Assembly: GCA_018242765.1 (NCBI GenBank)
Contig: JAFEBH010000013.1
Coordinates: forward strand, 175,212 to 239,211
Reading direction: 5' to 3'
Origin: Nitrospira sp.
GTDB taxonomy: Bacteria; Nitrospirota; Nitrospiria; Nitrospirales; Nitrospiraceae
Length of the DNA stretch: 64,000 nt
Below the pieces are notes generated by a model, which ran no database searches, had not been told where the DNA came from, and saw only the letters and a list, made by a program, of their open reading frames with translations. Of the stretch, positions 44,410-53,544 are shown in pieces. Each line of letters starts with the position of its first letter. Within the stretch, counting starts at the first letter, position 1. The translations under genes and the position numbers were made by a program.

Positions 44410-46383
44410 ATGTGTGGTATCGCTGGGTATTTTGAGACGGAGCCTCGGAGTACAGGAGAGGAGTTGGCAGCCACAGCTATAGCTATGGCCGCCGCCCTGC
44501 ACCATCGAGGACCGGACGATTCGGGAGTATGGGCCGATCCAACTGCTGGCATTGTCTTAGCTCATCGCCGCCTATCTATTCTGGATTTGTCACCCCTCGG
44601 CCACCAGCCCATGCATTCGTCTTGCGGTCGGTATGTGGTGTCGTTCAATGGCGAGATTTACAACTTTCGTGCACTACGCCGAGAACTTGAGTTATGTGGG
44701 CACCGGTTCAGGGGGCACTCAGATACCGAGGTTCTGCTCGCTGCCGTGACCGAATTTGGCATCCTCTCTGCCATACGGCGCCTCAACGGCATGTTTGCGT
44801 TCGGGCTGTGGGATCGGCGAGAGCGACAGCTCTATCTGGTACGCGATCGGTTGGGAGAAAAACCACTGTATTACGGGTATCTTGGTCGCACGTTGATCTT
44901 TGCGTCTGAACTGAAGGCGCTTCGCACCCATCCTGAATTTGACTGCGGCCTCAATCGGAATGCATTGGCACTCTATCTGAGGCATAACTACATTCCGGCG
45001 CCCTTTTCCATCTATGAAGGTCTGTCCAAGGTGTTGCCTGGCACTATTGTACGCATCTCTTCAGCGGACGCTGATCGAATTCCCACGGTGACGCAGTACT
45101 GGTCTGTCGATATGGCAGCTGAGCGTGGGTTGGTCTCTCCCTTTCACGGGACTGAGGAGGATGCTGTCGGACAACTTGATACGCTCCTTCGTGATGCCGT
45201 CAAACATCGTATGGAGGCAGACGTCCCCCTGGGTGCGTTTTTGTCCGGGGGGATTGATTCTTCACTGATTGTCTCACTGATGCAAGATCAGAGTGCCAGT
45301 CCGGTGCGGACTTTTACCATCGGTTTCCACGAGGCTCAATACAACGAGGCGACGTACGCGAAGGTCGTGGCACAGCACATTGGAACCGACCACACGGAGT
45401 TATATGTGACTCCGCAAGAAGCCATGGCTGTGATCCCACGTCTGCCGGAGATGTATGACGAGCCTTTTTCAGATATGTCCCAGATTCCAACGTTTATCGT
45501 CTCTCAATTGGCTCGCAAGGATGTGACAGTGGTACTCACTGGCGACGGAGGCGATGAGTTGTTTGGCGGCTATGACCGGTACGTTGTGGGGGCTGAGTTA
45601 TGGCGGAAGATCCGTCGCATGCCCGCCCCGATACGAACCCTCTTCGCCGATGGCATTCAAGCCGTTTCACCGCAACGATGGAATCGATTGATCGCACCGA
45701 TCGACCACCTGCTATCGAACAGTACCTGGCAGCGCAATCCGGGAGAAAAGCTTCATTGCATCGCGCGCGTGCTCAACGCAGGTGCCCCGGAATCTCTGTA
45801 TCTGGAAATGGTGTCTCATTGGAAACAGCCGGCCGAAGTTGTTCCAGGCGCTCAGGAGCCCTTGACCGCAGTGACTGATTTCCGTCGGCATCTCCCGGTC
45901 GCTGAATTTGAGCGACGCATGATGTATATCGATAGTCAGTCCTATCTTCCAGATGGCATTTTGGTGAAGGTTGACAGAGCCAGCATGGCGATCGGTTTGG
46001 AAGCACGGGTCCCACTCCTTGATCATCGGTTGGTGGAGTTTTCCTGGCAAATTCCATTGACGTGGAATGTTCGGCAGGGAACGGGGAAGCGGCTCTTACG
46101 AAACCTGCTCGGAAAATACGTTCCCCCAGCCATGACCGAACGCCCCAAGGTGGGGTTTGGGGTGCCTGTGCATATGTGGTTACGCGGCCCGCTTCGGGAG
46201 TGGGCCGAGAATCTGCTTGACGAGAAACGCCTAAAAGACGACGGCTTCCTCGACCCATCGCAAGTCAGGATGAAATGGGATGAACATCAACAAGGTGCCG
46301 GCCGATGGGAGTTTCTCCTCTGGGACGTGTTGATGTTTCAGGCCTGGATGGAACACAACCGCTGTTCTGTCAATGGGCGATAG
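44410..46383 (+). CDS. Asparagine synthase (glutamine-hydrolysing) family amidotransferase
   Basis: 657 residues. N-terminal glutaminase domain starts with the nucleophile Cys2 (MCGIAGYF) and contains LHHRGPDDSG, AHRRLSILDLSPLGHQP and SFNGEIYNFRALR; the C-terminal ATP-pyrophosphatase domain has PLGAFLSGGIDSSLI and VVLTGDGGDELFGGYDRY. Full length for AsnB. Copies inside polysaccharide loci often amidate a sugar uronate or a peptide-like decoration rather than making asparagine, which is the inference here. Neighbouring genes are glycosyltransferases. Confidence 0.88.
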   Translation: MCGIAGYFETEPRSTGEELAATAIAMAAALHHRGPDDSGVWADPTAGIVLAHRRLSILDLSPLGHQPMHSSCGRYVVSFNGEIYNFRALRRELELCGHRFRGHSDTEVLLAAVTEFGILSAIRRLNGMFAFGLWDRRERQLYLVRDRLGEKPLYYGYLGRTLIFASELKALRTHPEFDCGLNRNALALYLRHNYIPAPFSIYEGLSKVLPGTIVRISSADADRIPTVTQYWSVDMAAERGLVSPFHGTEEDAVGQLDTLLRDAVKHRMEADVPLGAFLSGGIDSSLIVSLMQDQSASPVRTFTIGFHEAQYNEATYAKVVAQHIGTDHTELYVTPQEAMAVIPRLPEMYDEPFSDMSQIPTFIVSQLARKDVTVVLTGDGGDELFGGYDRYVVGAELWRKIRRMPAPIRTLFADGIQAVSPQRWNRLIAPIDHLLSNSTWQRNPGEKLHCIARVLNAGAPESLYLEMVSHWKQPAEVVPGAQEPLTAVTDFRRHLPVAEFERRMMYIDSQSYLPDGILVKVDRASMAIGLEARVPLLDHRLVEFSWQIPLTWNVRQGTGKRLLRNLLGKYVPPAMTERPKVGFGVPVHMWLRGPLREWAENLLDEKRLKDDGFLDPSQVRMKWDEHQQGAGRWEFLLWDVLMFQAWMEHNRCSVNGR

Positions 46384-46449
46384 TCAGCCACGTGCAGCGC
46401 TTCGAAACGACTCTCTTCACCGCCGTTCACCCAACAGGCTGAAACACTG

Positions 46450-47715
46450 ATGGCTAACGTTCCTATCATATTGATTCACGTGACCACTGTTCCGCTGTCC
46501 CTCCGCTTTGTGGCTGGACAGGCAGCCTATATGAGAACCAAGGGTTTCGAAAGCCATGCCGTCTCATCTCCTGGAGCGCCCTTGACACAGTTTGCCACAG
46601 ACGAGGCGGTTACCGTTCATGCGGTGTCCATGGCTCGACGCATCACTCCGTTCCGTGATCTGGCAGCGCTTTTCCAACTCTGGAAGTTGTTTCGCAACCT
46701 TCGTCCGCACATCGTTCATGCGCACACACCGAAAGGCGGTTTGTTGGGGATGATCGCAGCGCGATTCGCTCGCGTTCCTGTGCGGATCTATCACATGCAT
46801 GGTCTTCCGTTTATCACGGCAACCGGCCTCACACGACGGATCCTCATGGCCACGGAGACGGTCTCCTGTCGGATGGCTTCGCAGGTTCTCTGTGTCAGTC
46901 GGTCGGTCCGATCTATGGCCGTCGACCTGCAACTGTCTCCGGCAGAGAAAATTCATGTCCTTTTGCAAGGGAGCTGTAACGGCATTGATGCTGAGACCGA
47001 GTTCAATCCTGATCGGCAGCACGCCTTCATACGGGACGACGTTCGGCAACGGTATGGTATTCCGTCTGATGCCACTGTGGTTGGATTCGTTGGTCGCCTG
47101 GCCCGTGCGAAGGGACTTGTCGAATTAGGTGCTGCGTGGCAAATGTTGAAGAAGGAGCATTCGGACCTGCACCTGCTGCTGATTGGACCAGATGAGCCAG
47201 GCGATCCGCCTCCGCCAGGGGTGCTTGAGCGGCTGCGCGACGATCCGCGTGTACATCTCGTGGGAGAAAATTGGGATACGCCCCCGCTCTACAGCGCGAT
47301 GGACATTCTGGTATTACCCACTCACCGAGAAGGATTTCCAATCGTACTGTTGGAAGCTGCGGCCATGGCCTTGCCCATCGTCGCAACGCGCGTAACCGGC
47401 TGTCTGGACGCTGTCCAGGATGGGATAACAGGCACGCTTGTATCGGCTTATGATCCGCAAGCACTCGCCGCGGGCCTCCTGCGTTACGTAGATGATCCCG
47501 CACTGCGCCGACGGCATGGGGCGGCCGCCCGCGCATGGGTACTGCGCGATTTTTCGAGTGCCGCCATGCACGAGACGATTTACCGCAAATATGTCAGTTG
47601 GTTGGCAGAGGAGGGGGTGGTGAACGTGAGCTCCGATCGGCCCCTGTTGGATGAAGCCAATGACCAGATCTCTAGCCAGAAGGAACCTGAGGCACTGAGC
47701 CATGGCAGATTCTAG
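46450..47715 (+). CDS. Glycosyltransferase family 4 protein (4)
   Basis: 421 residues. It starts with an atypical VPIILIHVTTVPLSLRFVAGQ, typical of the WbnK/WbpL-neighbour GT4 subgroup, then HAHTPKGGLLGMIAARFA and YHMHGLPFITATG, and the donor domain VVGFVGRLARAKGLVELGAA and LPTHREGFPIVLLEAAAMALP with E-x7-E. The HTPKGGLLG motif is characteristic of transferases that add the second sugar onto a lipid-linked first sugar. It precedes the initiating transferase by 60 bp, which fits. Confidence 0.85.
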   Translation: MANVPIILIHVTTVPLSLRFVAGQAAYMRTKGFESHAVSSPGAPLTQFATDEAVTVHAVSMARRITPFRDLAALFQLWKLFRNLRPHIVHAHTPKGGLLGMIAARFARVPVRIYHMHGLPFITATGLTRRILMATETVSCRMASQVLCVSRSVRSMAVDLQLSPAEKIHVLLQGSCNGIDAETEFNPDRQHAFIRDDVRQRYGIPSDATVVGFVGRLARAKGLVELGAAWQMLKKEHSDLHLLLIGPDEPGDPPPPGVLERLRDDPRVHLVGENWDTPPLYSAMDILVLPTHREGFPIVLLEAAAMALPIVATRVTGCLDAVQDGITGTLVSAYDPQALAAGLLRYVDDPALRRRHGAAARAWVLRDFSSAAMHETIYRKYVSWLAEEGVVNVSSDRPLLDEANDQISSQKEPEALSHGRF

Positions 47716-47774
47716 ATGGCCCCGGCCTTTCACGGGCACGACATGCATGATGCAATGCGAGGATTGATCAGGTT

Positions 47775-48437
47775 ATGACTCATACCACCGATTCTTCCAA
47801 AACGACGATCGCGCAGCTCTTCCCTGGGAAGCGTGCTTTCGACGTGATTGTGACCTGTAGTCTTCTTCCGTTCCTCCTTCCTCTCGTCGGGATCGTCGCA
47901 CTGGTGACGTGGGTCGCCCATGGTTGGCCGTTGGTATTCACACAGACGCGTCCCGGGCTTCACGGTCAACCCTTTATTTTGTATAAATTCCGTACGATGA
48001 CCAATGCCCGCGGATCCGATGGACGGCTCTTGCCCGATACCGATCGACTCACACGATTCGGCAAGCTGATGCGCAGCACCAGTCTGGATGAACTTCCTGA
48101 ATTCTTCAACGTGTTGAAAGGTGAGATGAGCCTCGTCGGCCCGCGGCCCCTCCTCATGGAATACCTCGCACGGTATAGCCCTGAGCAGCACCGTCGCCAC
48201 CTCGTTCCTCCCGGCCTGACAGGCTGGGCCCAGGTGAATGGAAGAAATACCGCCGACTGGCAGCAACGGTTTCTTCTCGACCTATGGTATGTTGATCATC
48301 GCTCGCTCTGGCTGGATTGTAAGATCATTGTGATGACGCCCTGGAAAGTCCTCAAGCGAGAGGGGATTTTGCAACCGGACGATCCATCCTGGGAAGGCAA
48401 ATTTAAGGGTGCTCATTCGGAGCGGCCCATTCGATAA
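47775..48437 (+). CDS. Initiating sugar-phosphate transferase (PglC/WcaJ C-terminal type)
   Basis: 220 residues with a single N-terminal membrane segment (about 24-46) and the bacterial sugar transferase domain: FTQTRPGLHGQPF, LYKFRTM, STSLDELPEFFNVLKGEMSLVGPRP (catalytic Asp-Glu pair) and PPGLTGWAQVNGRN. The short monotopic form without the extra N-terminal helices is PglC-like and moves a phospho-sugar to undecaprenyl phosphate. The neighbouring PglD-type acetyltransferase, and the PglE- and PglF-type genes further on, suggest a di-N-acetyl-bacillosamine-type first sugar. Confidence 0.87.
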   Translation: MTHTTDSSKTTIAQLFPGKRAFDVIVTCSLLPFLLPLVGIVALVTWVAHGWPLVFTQTRPGLHGQPFILYKFRTMTNARGSDGRLLPDTDRLTRFGKLMRSTSLDELPEFFNVLKGEMSLVGPRPLLMEYLARYSPEQHRRHLVPPGLTGWAQVNGRNTADWQQRFLLDLWYVDHRSLWLDCKIIVMTPWKVLKREGILQPDDPSWEGKFKGAHSERPIR

Positions 48438-48474
48438 CAGACTGGATACCACGTATCCTGCCTCAGAAGATCCC

Positions 48475-49104
48475 ATGAAACACAAAGAGGATTTGATTCT
48501 GATCGGCGGCGGTGGACATTGTCGCTCCTGCATCGATGTCATCGAGATGGATGGCCGTTTTACGATTCGCGGCATCGTCGACGAAAAACAATCTAAAGAC
48601 CTGATGGTAACAGACTACCCGCTACTTGGTCGGGAAGAAGATCTTTGTGAGTTGGCAAAATCCTGCCAAAACTTCCTGATCACGATTGGACAGATTAAGT
48701 CTCCCGAACCGCGCATTCGGCTGTTTGATCACCTCAAGCAGCTTGGTATGGTTCTCCCCATCATCATCTCTCCTTTGGCTCATGTTTCACGCCAAGCCAT
48801 GCTTGCGGAGGGGACTATTGTCATGCACTATGCGCTTGTCAATGCCGGGGCCTCTGTTGGACGAAATTGCATCATTAATACGAGAGCGCTGATCGAGCAC
48901 GACGCCGTCATCGAAGACCATTGCCACATCGCGACGGCGGCCATTGTGAATGGTGCAGCTAAGGTTCACCAGCGTTCGTTTGTTGGCAGCAATGCCGTTC
49001 TGCGAGAGTTGATCACGGTAGGGGAACGGTCCATTGTGGGCGCTGGGGTGACAGTCCTTCATAGCCTTGACGCCTATTCACATCTCAGTAGTCCGGTGCT
49101 CTGA
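48475..49104 (+). CDS. PglD/NeuD-type sugar N-acetyltransferase
   Basis: 209 residues from the ATG at 48475. N-terminal Rossmann-like part with LILIGGGGHCRSCIDVIE, then left-handed beta-helix repeats: GTIVMHYALVNAGASVGRNC, IINTRALIEHDAVIEDHCHI, and IVGAGVTVLHSL. In PglD the conserved His of the EH pair is the base; here IEHDAVIEDHCHI supplies it. The enzyme acetylates a UDP-4-amino-sugar. It is directly behind the PglC-type transferase (37 bp), the same gene order as in Campylobacter-type pgl loci. Confidence 0.85.
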   Translation: MKHKEDLILIGGGGHCRSCIDVIEMDGRFTIRGIVDEKQSKDLMVTDYPLLGREEDLCELAKSCQNFLITIGQIKSPEPRIRLFDHLKQLGMVLPIIISPLAHVSRQAMLAEGTIVMHYALVNAGASVGRNCIINTRALIEHDAVIEDHCHIATAAIVNGAAKVHQRSFVGSNAVLRELITVGERSIVGAGVTVLHSLDAYSHLSSPVL

Positions 49105-49185
49105 GCAAACCTGCAGGTCTTCCTCCATCGCGTCTACGCCGATCTATCTGGCTGGTCTGTAGCGTTCTTTATAGTTGGTGCCATC

Positions 49186-50061
49186 ATGATCTTGACACGA
49201 GAACAGGAAGCGTTGCTTCCTTCGAGGGACGATGTGGCGTTCTACCGTGAACACGGGTGGTATCGATCGCCTCAAATCCTACCGGACGCCGTGCTGGACG
49301 CCGCCTTCATCGGGGTCTCACGGCATTTTGACGGAGAGCGTGATTGGATACTTCCACCCAACAGTGGTTTCTCGGATTGGAAGCCGGGGGATCCCAACAC
49401 CGTACGGAATGCGGAAGTGGTTGCACTGCAGAACCAACAGTTGCGTGAGTTGATCATGTATCCGCTACTTGGCGCGATAGCCGCACGACTGGCCGGCACC
49501 CATGCCATCCGCTATTTTGCCGACTCGTTGGTCTATAAGCCTGGCAACTTGGATGGGAATGAGTCTGTCGTTGGGTGGCATACCGATCGTTCTTATTGGG
49601 GGACATGTTCATCCGATAACATGCTGACGGTATGGATTCCATTTCAGGATTGCACCGAAGAGATGGGACCCGTGCTGTATGTTGACCGAAGCCATCATTG
49701 GCCTGGTACGGCCGACATGCGCACGTTCAATTGCCGTGATCTCAGCGAGTTGGAAGAACGCCTATCCTCCGAGGCTCCGGTAGTCAAAGTCCCCATGACA
49801 TTGCGTCGGGGGGAGGTCTGCTTTCATCACTGTCGTACGATCCATTGCAGCGGACCAAACCGGAGTGACCAGCCGCGTGTCGCCTATGCCATTCACATGC
49901 AAGATGAGGCCAATCGATTTCGATTGTTTTTCAATGCAAAGGGCGAGCCTTGGAAGATCTACAACGACGATTTAGCGTGTAAGCAGAAAGACGGTCTGCC
50001 TGACTATCGGGATCCACAGGTCTTTCCGCAACTATGGGCTGAGACAGTTTCGCCGCGTTAA
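49186..50061 (+). CDS. Phytanoyl-CoA dioxygenase (PhyH) family protein
   Basis: 291 residues. Fe(II)/2-oxoglutarate-dependent dioxygenase motifs: the His-x-Asp pair in VGWHTDRSYWG (about 129), the distal His in CRTIHCSGPNRSDQPR with the Arg that binds 2-oxoglutarate, and MGPVLYVDRSHHWPG. The family hydroxylates diverse small molecules. In a polysaccharide locus it may hydroxylate a sugar-linked acyl or amino-acid group, but no substrate can be named. It is separated from the acetyltransferase by 81 bp. Confidence 0.8.
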   Translation: MILTREQEALLPSRDDVAFYREHGWYRSPQILPDAVLDAAFIGVSRHFDGERDWILPPNSGFSDWKPGDPNTVRNAEVVALQNQQLRELIMYPLLGAIAARLAGTHAIRYFADSLVYKPGNLDGNESVVGWHTDRSYWGTCSSDNMLTVWIPFQDCTEEMGPVLYVDRSHHWPGTADMRTFNCRDLSELEERLSSEAPVVKVPMTLRRGEVCFHHCRTIHCSGPNRSDQPRVAYAIHMQDEANRFRLFFNAKGEPWKIYNDDLACKQKDGLPDYRDPQVFPQLWAETVSPR

Positions 50062-50080
50062 CCAGACTGCAACTCACCCA

Positions 50081-51175
50081 ATGGATGTCCCTATGTTATC
50101 TGTACCAGCATCCCCCTCCACCCTACATGTGTTGGACGCCTCGAGTCCGACAGACCGATCCGCATGGCTCCAGATATGGCACCGCTGGCCGAATCGCGAA
50201 GTCTGGGCACATCCCGACTATGTCTCGTTGTTCGGACGACCAGGTGACCGCGCACTCTGTGTCGCACTGGAAGATTCATTCGGTGGCATTCTCTTTCCGC
50301 TGCTCCTTCGCCCTCTCGAATCCGAGCCATGGGTCAAAGAGAGCAACGCCTGGTGTGATCTCATATCACCATATGGTTTTGGAGGTCCATTTGGATGGGG
50401 GAGCCCGGATGTGACGACATTTTGGGATCGTTTCGACCAATGGGCGGATACTCTGAATGTTGTATCGCTTTTTACCAGACTCCCGCTGTTTGAGGATCAG
50501 GCCATTCCCTTCAAGGGTGAGGTCATCACCAAAGGCCCCTCCGTGGTCATTCCCTTGGAGGAGGGGGAACCATCCATTTTAAAGAACTACGCAAAGTCGG
50601 TGCGCGAAGTTCTCAGACGGTCGGTTCGGAAAGGGGTGTCGGTCGTCGTGGATCCACAAGGTGATCGCCTGGAAGAGTTCTTGGCGGTCTACTATTCCAC
50701 GATGGAGCGTCGCACGGCGTCCTCCAATTATTTTTTTCCGCAGATGCTCTTTACGGCATTGATGAAACGTCTCTCAACGCATACCGTCTTTTTTCATGCG
50801 CTCCACGAGAATCATGTCGTTTCGACTGAGCTGCAACTTGTTTCACAGAGCCATACGTATGCCTTTCTTGGGGGTACAACCGAGGAAGGGTTGTCGTGTG
50901 GAGCCAACACGGCACTCCGTCACCAGACGAATGTGTGGGGGAGTGAACAGGGGAAGCGATACATGGTGTTTGGCGGAAGTCATCAGGAAAACGACGGTCT
51001 CCTTAGCTATAAAAAACGATTTGCTCCCCATAGTGTGAAGACGTTCAAGGTCGGCACTCGAATCCTTAATCCCGACCAATACATGAGGCTCATCGAACAA
51101 CGCCGAGTTTGGGCTGTGGGACAGGGGCAACAGTGGGTTCCAGTCGAAGGGTTTTTCCCTGCCTATCGAAGCTAG
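50081..51175 (+). CDS. FemAB/GNAT-like acyl- or aminoacyl-transferase
   Basis: 364 residues. The middle part, YAKSVREVLRRSVRKGVSVVV, followed by EEFLAVYYSTMERR and FFHALHENHVVSTELQLVS, matches the double-GNAT fold of FemAB-like and BioF2-like acyltransferases, as does the ending FGGSHQENDGLLSYKKRF. Such proteins in polysaccharide loci attach acetyl, aminoacyl or other acyl groups to sugars. Together with the amidotransferase and PhyH genes it suggests a sugar carrying a modified amino-acid or acyl side group. Confidence 0.72.
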   Translation: MDVPMLSVPASPSTLHVLDASSPTDRSAWLQIWHRWPNREVWAHPDYVSLFGRPGDRALCVALEDSFGGILFPLLLRPLESEPWVKESNAWCDLISPYGFGGPFGWGSPDVTTFWDRFDQWADTLNVVSLFTRLPLFEDQAIPFKGEVITKGPSVVIPLEEGEPSILKNYAKSVREVLRRSVRKGVSVVVDPQGDRLEEFLAVYYSTMERRTASSNYFFPQMLFTALMKRLSTHTVFFHALHENHVVSTELQLVSQSHTYAFLGGTTEEGLSCGANTALRHQTNVWGSEQGKRYMVFGGSHQENDGLLSYKKRFAPHSVKTFKVGTRILNPDQYMRLIEQRRVWAVGQGQQWVPVEGFFPAYRS

Positions 51176-51190
51176 ACCAAAGGTGGAGGT

Positions 51191-51502
51191 GTGAGCAGCG
51201 AGACCCGCATCATTCGACCGGCAACCCCGGAGCACAGTCATTCCATCGCGATGCTCATGCGTGAGGGCGTGAGCGATGTGTGCGTCGAATTACGATCATG
51301 GGAAGTTTATATCTCAGACTCGTCCGGTTGCTCCGTCGCTGAAGGAGCTGCTCACCATCCGTTGACCAAGTTAGCAACTAGGAATAGTGACGAACGAATC
51401 CTCTATGAAGGAGTTGAGAAGGGAGACTTGTCATCGAACAGCACGTACACCCGGCTGACGAGCGGCAGCAGCATCGTGATATCAATCTGGACCTGCATGT
51501 GA
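51191..51502 (+). pseudogene. Probable remnant of a GNAT acetyltransferase gene
   Basis: A GTG at 51191 with a good GGTGGAGG site starts a frame beginning MSSETRIIRPATPEH and SHSIAMLMREGVSD, the usual first strand and helix of GNAT acetyltransferases (RPATPED-type start). After about 30 residues the similarity ends and the rest (to 51502) is polar with no acetyl-CoA-binding motif. It looks like a gene whose 3' part was replaced or deleted. The 130 bp to the next gene hold nothing recognisable. Confidence 0.45.
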
Positions 51503-51635
51503 GTCTTTCGTAGTCTCATCAAAAGCAGCCTCGTTCCGCGACTCGTTCTCGCTGATGCATTCGTCGGTCCGCACACATTTCTCGGTTATCCCAACACCCC
51601 ATACCCCTGGGCTATCACGTCGAAGGAGGAAGACT

Positions 51636-52751
51636 ATGCAGCTCAATATTATCCGCCCCACGCTTCCATCAATGAGCGACATCATGCAGCTCGTTGAGCC
51701 GAGCTGGGATGCCGGAACCGTCACACTTGGTCCTATTGTCAGGGGCCTTGAAGAAGAGGTATGCCAGCGGACCGGCGCGCGACATTGCGTGGCGTTGTCG
51801 AACTGTACGGCTGGACTGATGATGATTCCCGAAGCGCTGGGGTTTCAGCCGGGGCAGGAAGTCATCGTGCCGTCGTTTACCTTCGCGGCGACAGCGCAGG
51901 CCTTGTTATGGAACGGGCTCATTCCGGTGTTCTGCGACTGTTTGCCAGATACGTGTACCATCGATCCTGCCGATGTGGAGCGGAATCTGTCCGCAAAAAC
52001 GGTGGCGATCTGCGGAGTGTCCATCTTCGGATTGCCACCCGATACTGAGGCGTTGCTCGCGCTGGGCCAGCGGAAAGGGTTGCCCGTCTATTTCGACAGT
52101 GCACAAGGGCTGGGCGCGACCTATCAGGGCTGGCCGCTTGGAGGATTCGGCGCCTGTGAAGTATTTTCAATGAGTCCGACAAAAGTCGTGACGTCGGTTG
52201 AAGGCGGACTGTTCACGACGAATGATCATGCCCTCGCGGAGCGAATGCGTTCTCTGCGCGACTATGGGAAAGATCCTACGAAAGGGGAAGAAATGCATCA
52301 TCTGGGCCTGTCTGCCCGGATGAGCGAGTTGCACGCAGCCGTCGGGCTGCTCTCCCTGCGCATGATGGACGAACTCGTAAAGGCGCGCAAGGAACTTATC
52401 GGGATCTATCGTGATCGGTTGGGTACGCTCCCCGGCTGTTGGGTCCAAAAGTTTCCGTCAGATCGGTCAACCAGCGGGAACTATTTTGTGTTGTTTATCA
52501 CGGACCGAGCCAAATTAAGTCGTAATGAAGTCTACGAGGCGTTGAAGATGGTGGGAATCCAGACAAAGCGATACTTTTATCCGCCGGTTCATGAACACGC
52601 CTTGTTTCAACGTGTTCCCAAGCGTGTCAGCTCGAATCTGCAGCGCACCAGCGAGATCAGCCGGCAAGCTCTCGCGTTGCCGTTGTATTCACACACCACT
52701 TTGGAGGAAATCAATCACGTTTGTTTACAGGTCGAGCGGTTGCTTGGTTAG
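51636..52751 (+). CDS. DegT/DnrJ/EryC1/StrS aminotransferase (PglE-like)
   Basis: 371 residues from the ATG at 51636 with AAGGAGG upstream. PLP-dependent sugar aminotransferase features: ALSNCTAGLMM, EVIVPSFTFAATAQALLW, PVYFDSAQGLGATYQG and the PLP lysine in MSPTKVVTSVEGGLF. It transfers an amino group to a UDP-4-keto-6-deoxy sugar. With the CapD-type dehydratase at 53545 upstream in the pathway and the acetyltransferase at 48475 after it, the steps to a 4-acetamido-sugar are complete. Confidence 0.87.
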   Translation: MQLNIIRPTLPSMSDIMQLVEPSWDAGTVTLGPIVRGLEEEVCQRTGARHCVALSNCTAGLMMIPEALGFQPGQEVIVPSFTFAATAQALLWNGLIPVFCDCLPDTCTIDPADVERNLSAKTVAICGVSIFGLPPDTEALLALGQRKGLPVYFDSAQGLGATYQGWPLGGFGACEVFSMSPTKVVTSVEGGLFTTNDHALAERMRSLRDYGKDPTKGEEMHHLGLSARMSELHAAVGLLSLRMMDELVKARKELIGIYRDRLGTLPGCWVQKFPSDRSTSGNYFVLFITDRAKLSRNEVYEALKMVGIQTKRYFYPPVHEHALFQRVPKRVSSNLQRTSEISRQALALPLYSHTTLEEINHVCLQVERLLG

Positions 52752-52793
52752 GATGATCGATCGCGAATATCCGAGAGTGCGGGCTAAAGATGC

Positions 52794-53444
52794 ATGACTC
52801 CTGTATGGAGGAGATTGTTCAGAGACAGATGGGTGTTGTTGGCGACGGTCCTATTGCCGTTCGTAGGACTTCTTGGACTCTATGGAATGAACTGGCTCAT
52901 CTTTCACCCAGAATTCGTGACGGTGTTCCATCCTCATCCGTTGTTTGAGCGACCACAACCAGCCGACGCGATCGTCGCCTTGGCAAAAGATGTCGAACGT
53001 GATCGATATGCGGCGTTGTTGGCCGAGCAGGGGTTAGCCCCCCGCATCCTCTCCACCTTGGTCGATGCGACATGCCTTCGCGAACGGGGAGTGCGTGAGC
53101 TGTGTGCAACCGGCGTGCGCAATACCGTTGATGAAGCCTTAATGATGCGTCGTATACTCGCCCGGGAAAGAATGGATCGCGTGATGATTGTGACATCTCG
53201 CGACCATGTGATGAGAGCCGCGGCAATCTTCACTCTCGTCTTTCTCGGTACGGGCCTAGAGGTGAACGTCGTTGCTACGCCGCTCAGTGCGTCACCCAGA
53301 GTGCCATCCGTTCGAGAAATCTGGTCATTTCTTCCCAGCTTGGGAGGCGCCGTACTCGGGCGATTTGTTCCTGAACTGTACGAATGGTTCCTGCAATACG
53401 GCCAAGAGTTTCATCATGGTCGTTCCCACTCTCATGCAGGGTGA
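52794..53444 (+). CDS. YdcF/SanA/ElyC family (DUF218) membrane protein
   Basis: 216 residues: one N-terminal transmembrane helix (about 14-38, LLATVLLPFVGLLGLYGMNW), then a DUF218 domain with ADAIVALAKDVERDRYA, ATGVRNTVDEALMMRRIL (the conserved NTxEEA-type motif) and MIVTSRDHVMRAAAIF (usual TSxxHxxRA). DUF218 proteins are envelope-associated and influence wall or polysaccharide metabolism by unknown chemistry. Found here between the aminotransferase and dehydratase genes of the locus. Confidence 0.8.
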   Translation: MTPVWRRLFRDRWVLLATVLLPFVGLLGLYGMNWLIFHPEFVTVFHPHPLFERPQPADAIVALAKDVERDRYAALLAEQGLAPRILSTLVDATCLRERGVRELCATGVRNTVDEALMMRRILARERMDRVMIVTSRDHVMRAAAIFTLVFLGTGLEVNVVATPLSASPRVPSVREIWSFLPSLGGAVLGRFVPELYEWFLQYGQEFHHGRSHSHAG

Positions 53445-53544
53445 CGGCATGACCTCCATCGGTAGTTGCGTGTTGTAGCGCCTTTACAATCACAGAGACA
53501 ATCTTGCAAAACAACCTTGGCGTTCTCCCGTTCTCTTACCAACT

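Noticed and set aside
51525..51620. Frame reading LVLADAFVGPHTFLGYPN before the aminotransferase, resembling a hexapeptide acetyltransferase
   Set aside because: Only about 15 residues, without the repeated hexapeptide pattern, and out of frame with any start; too short to support.
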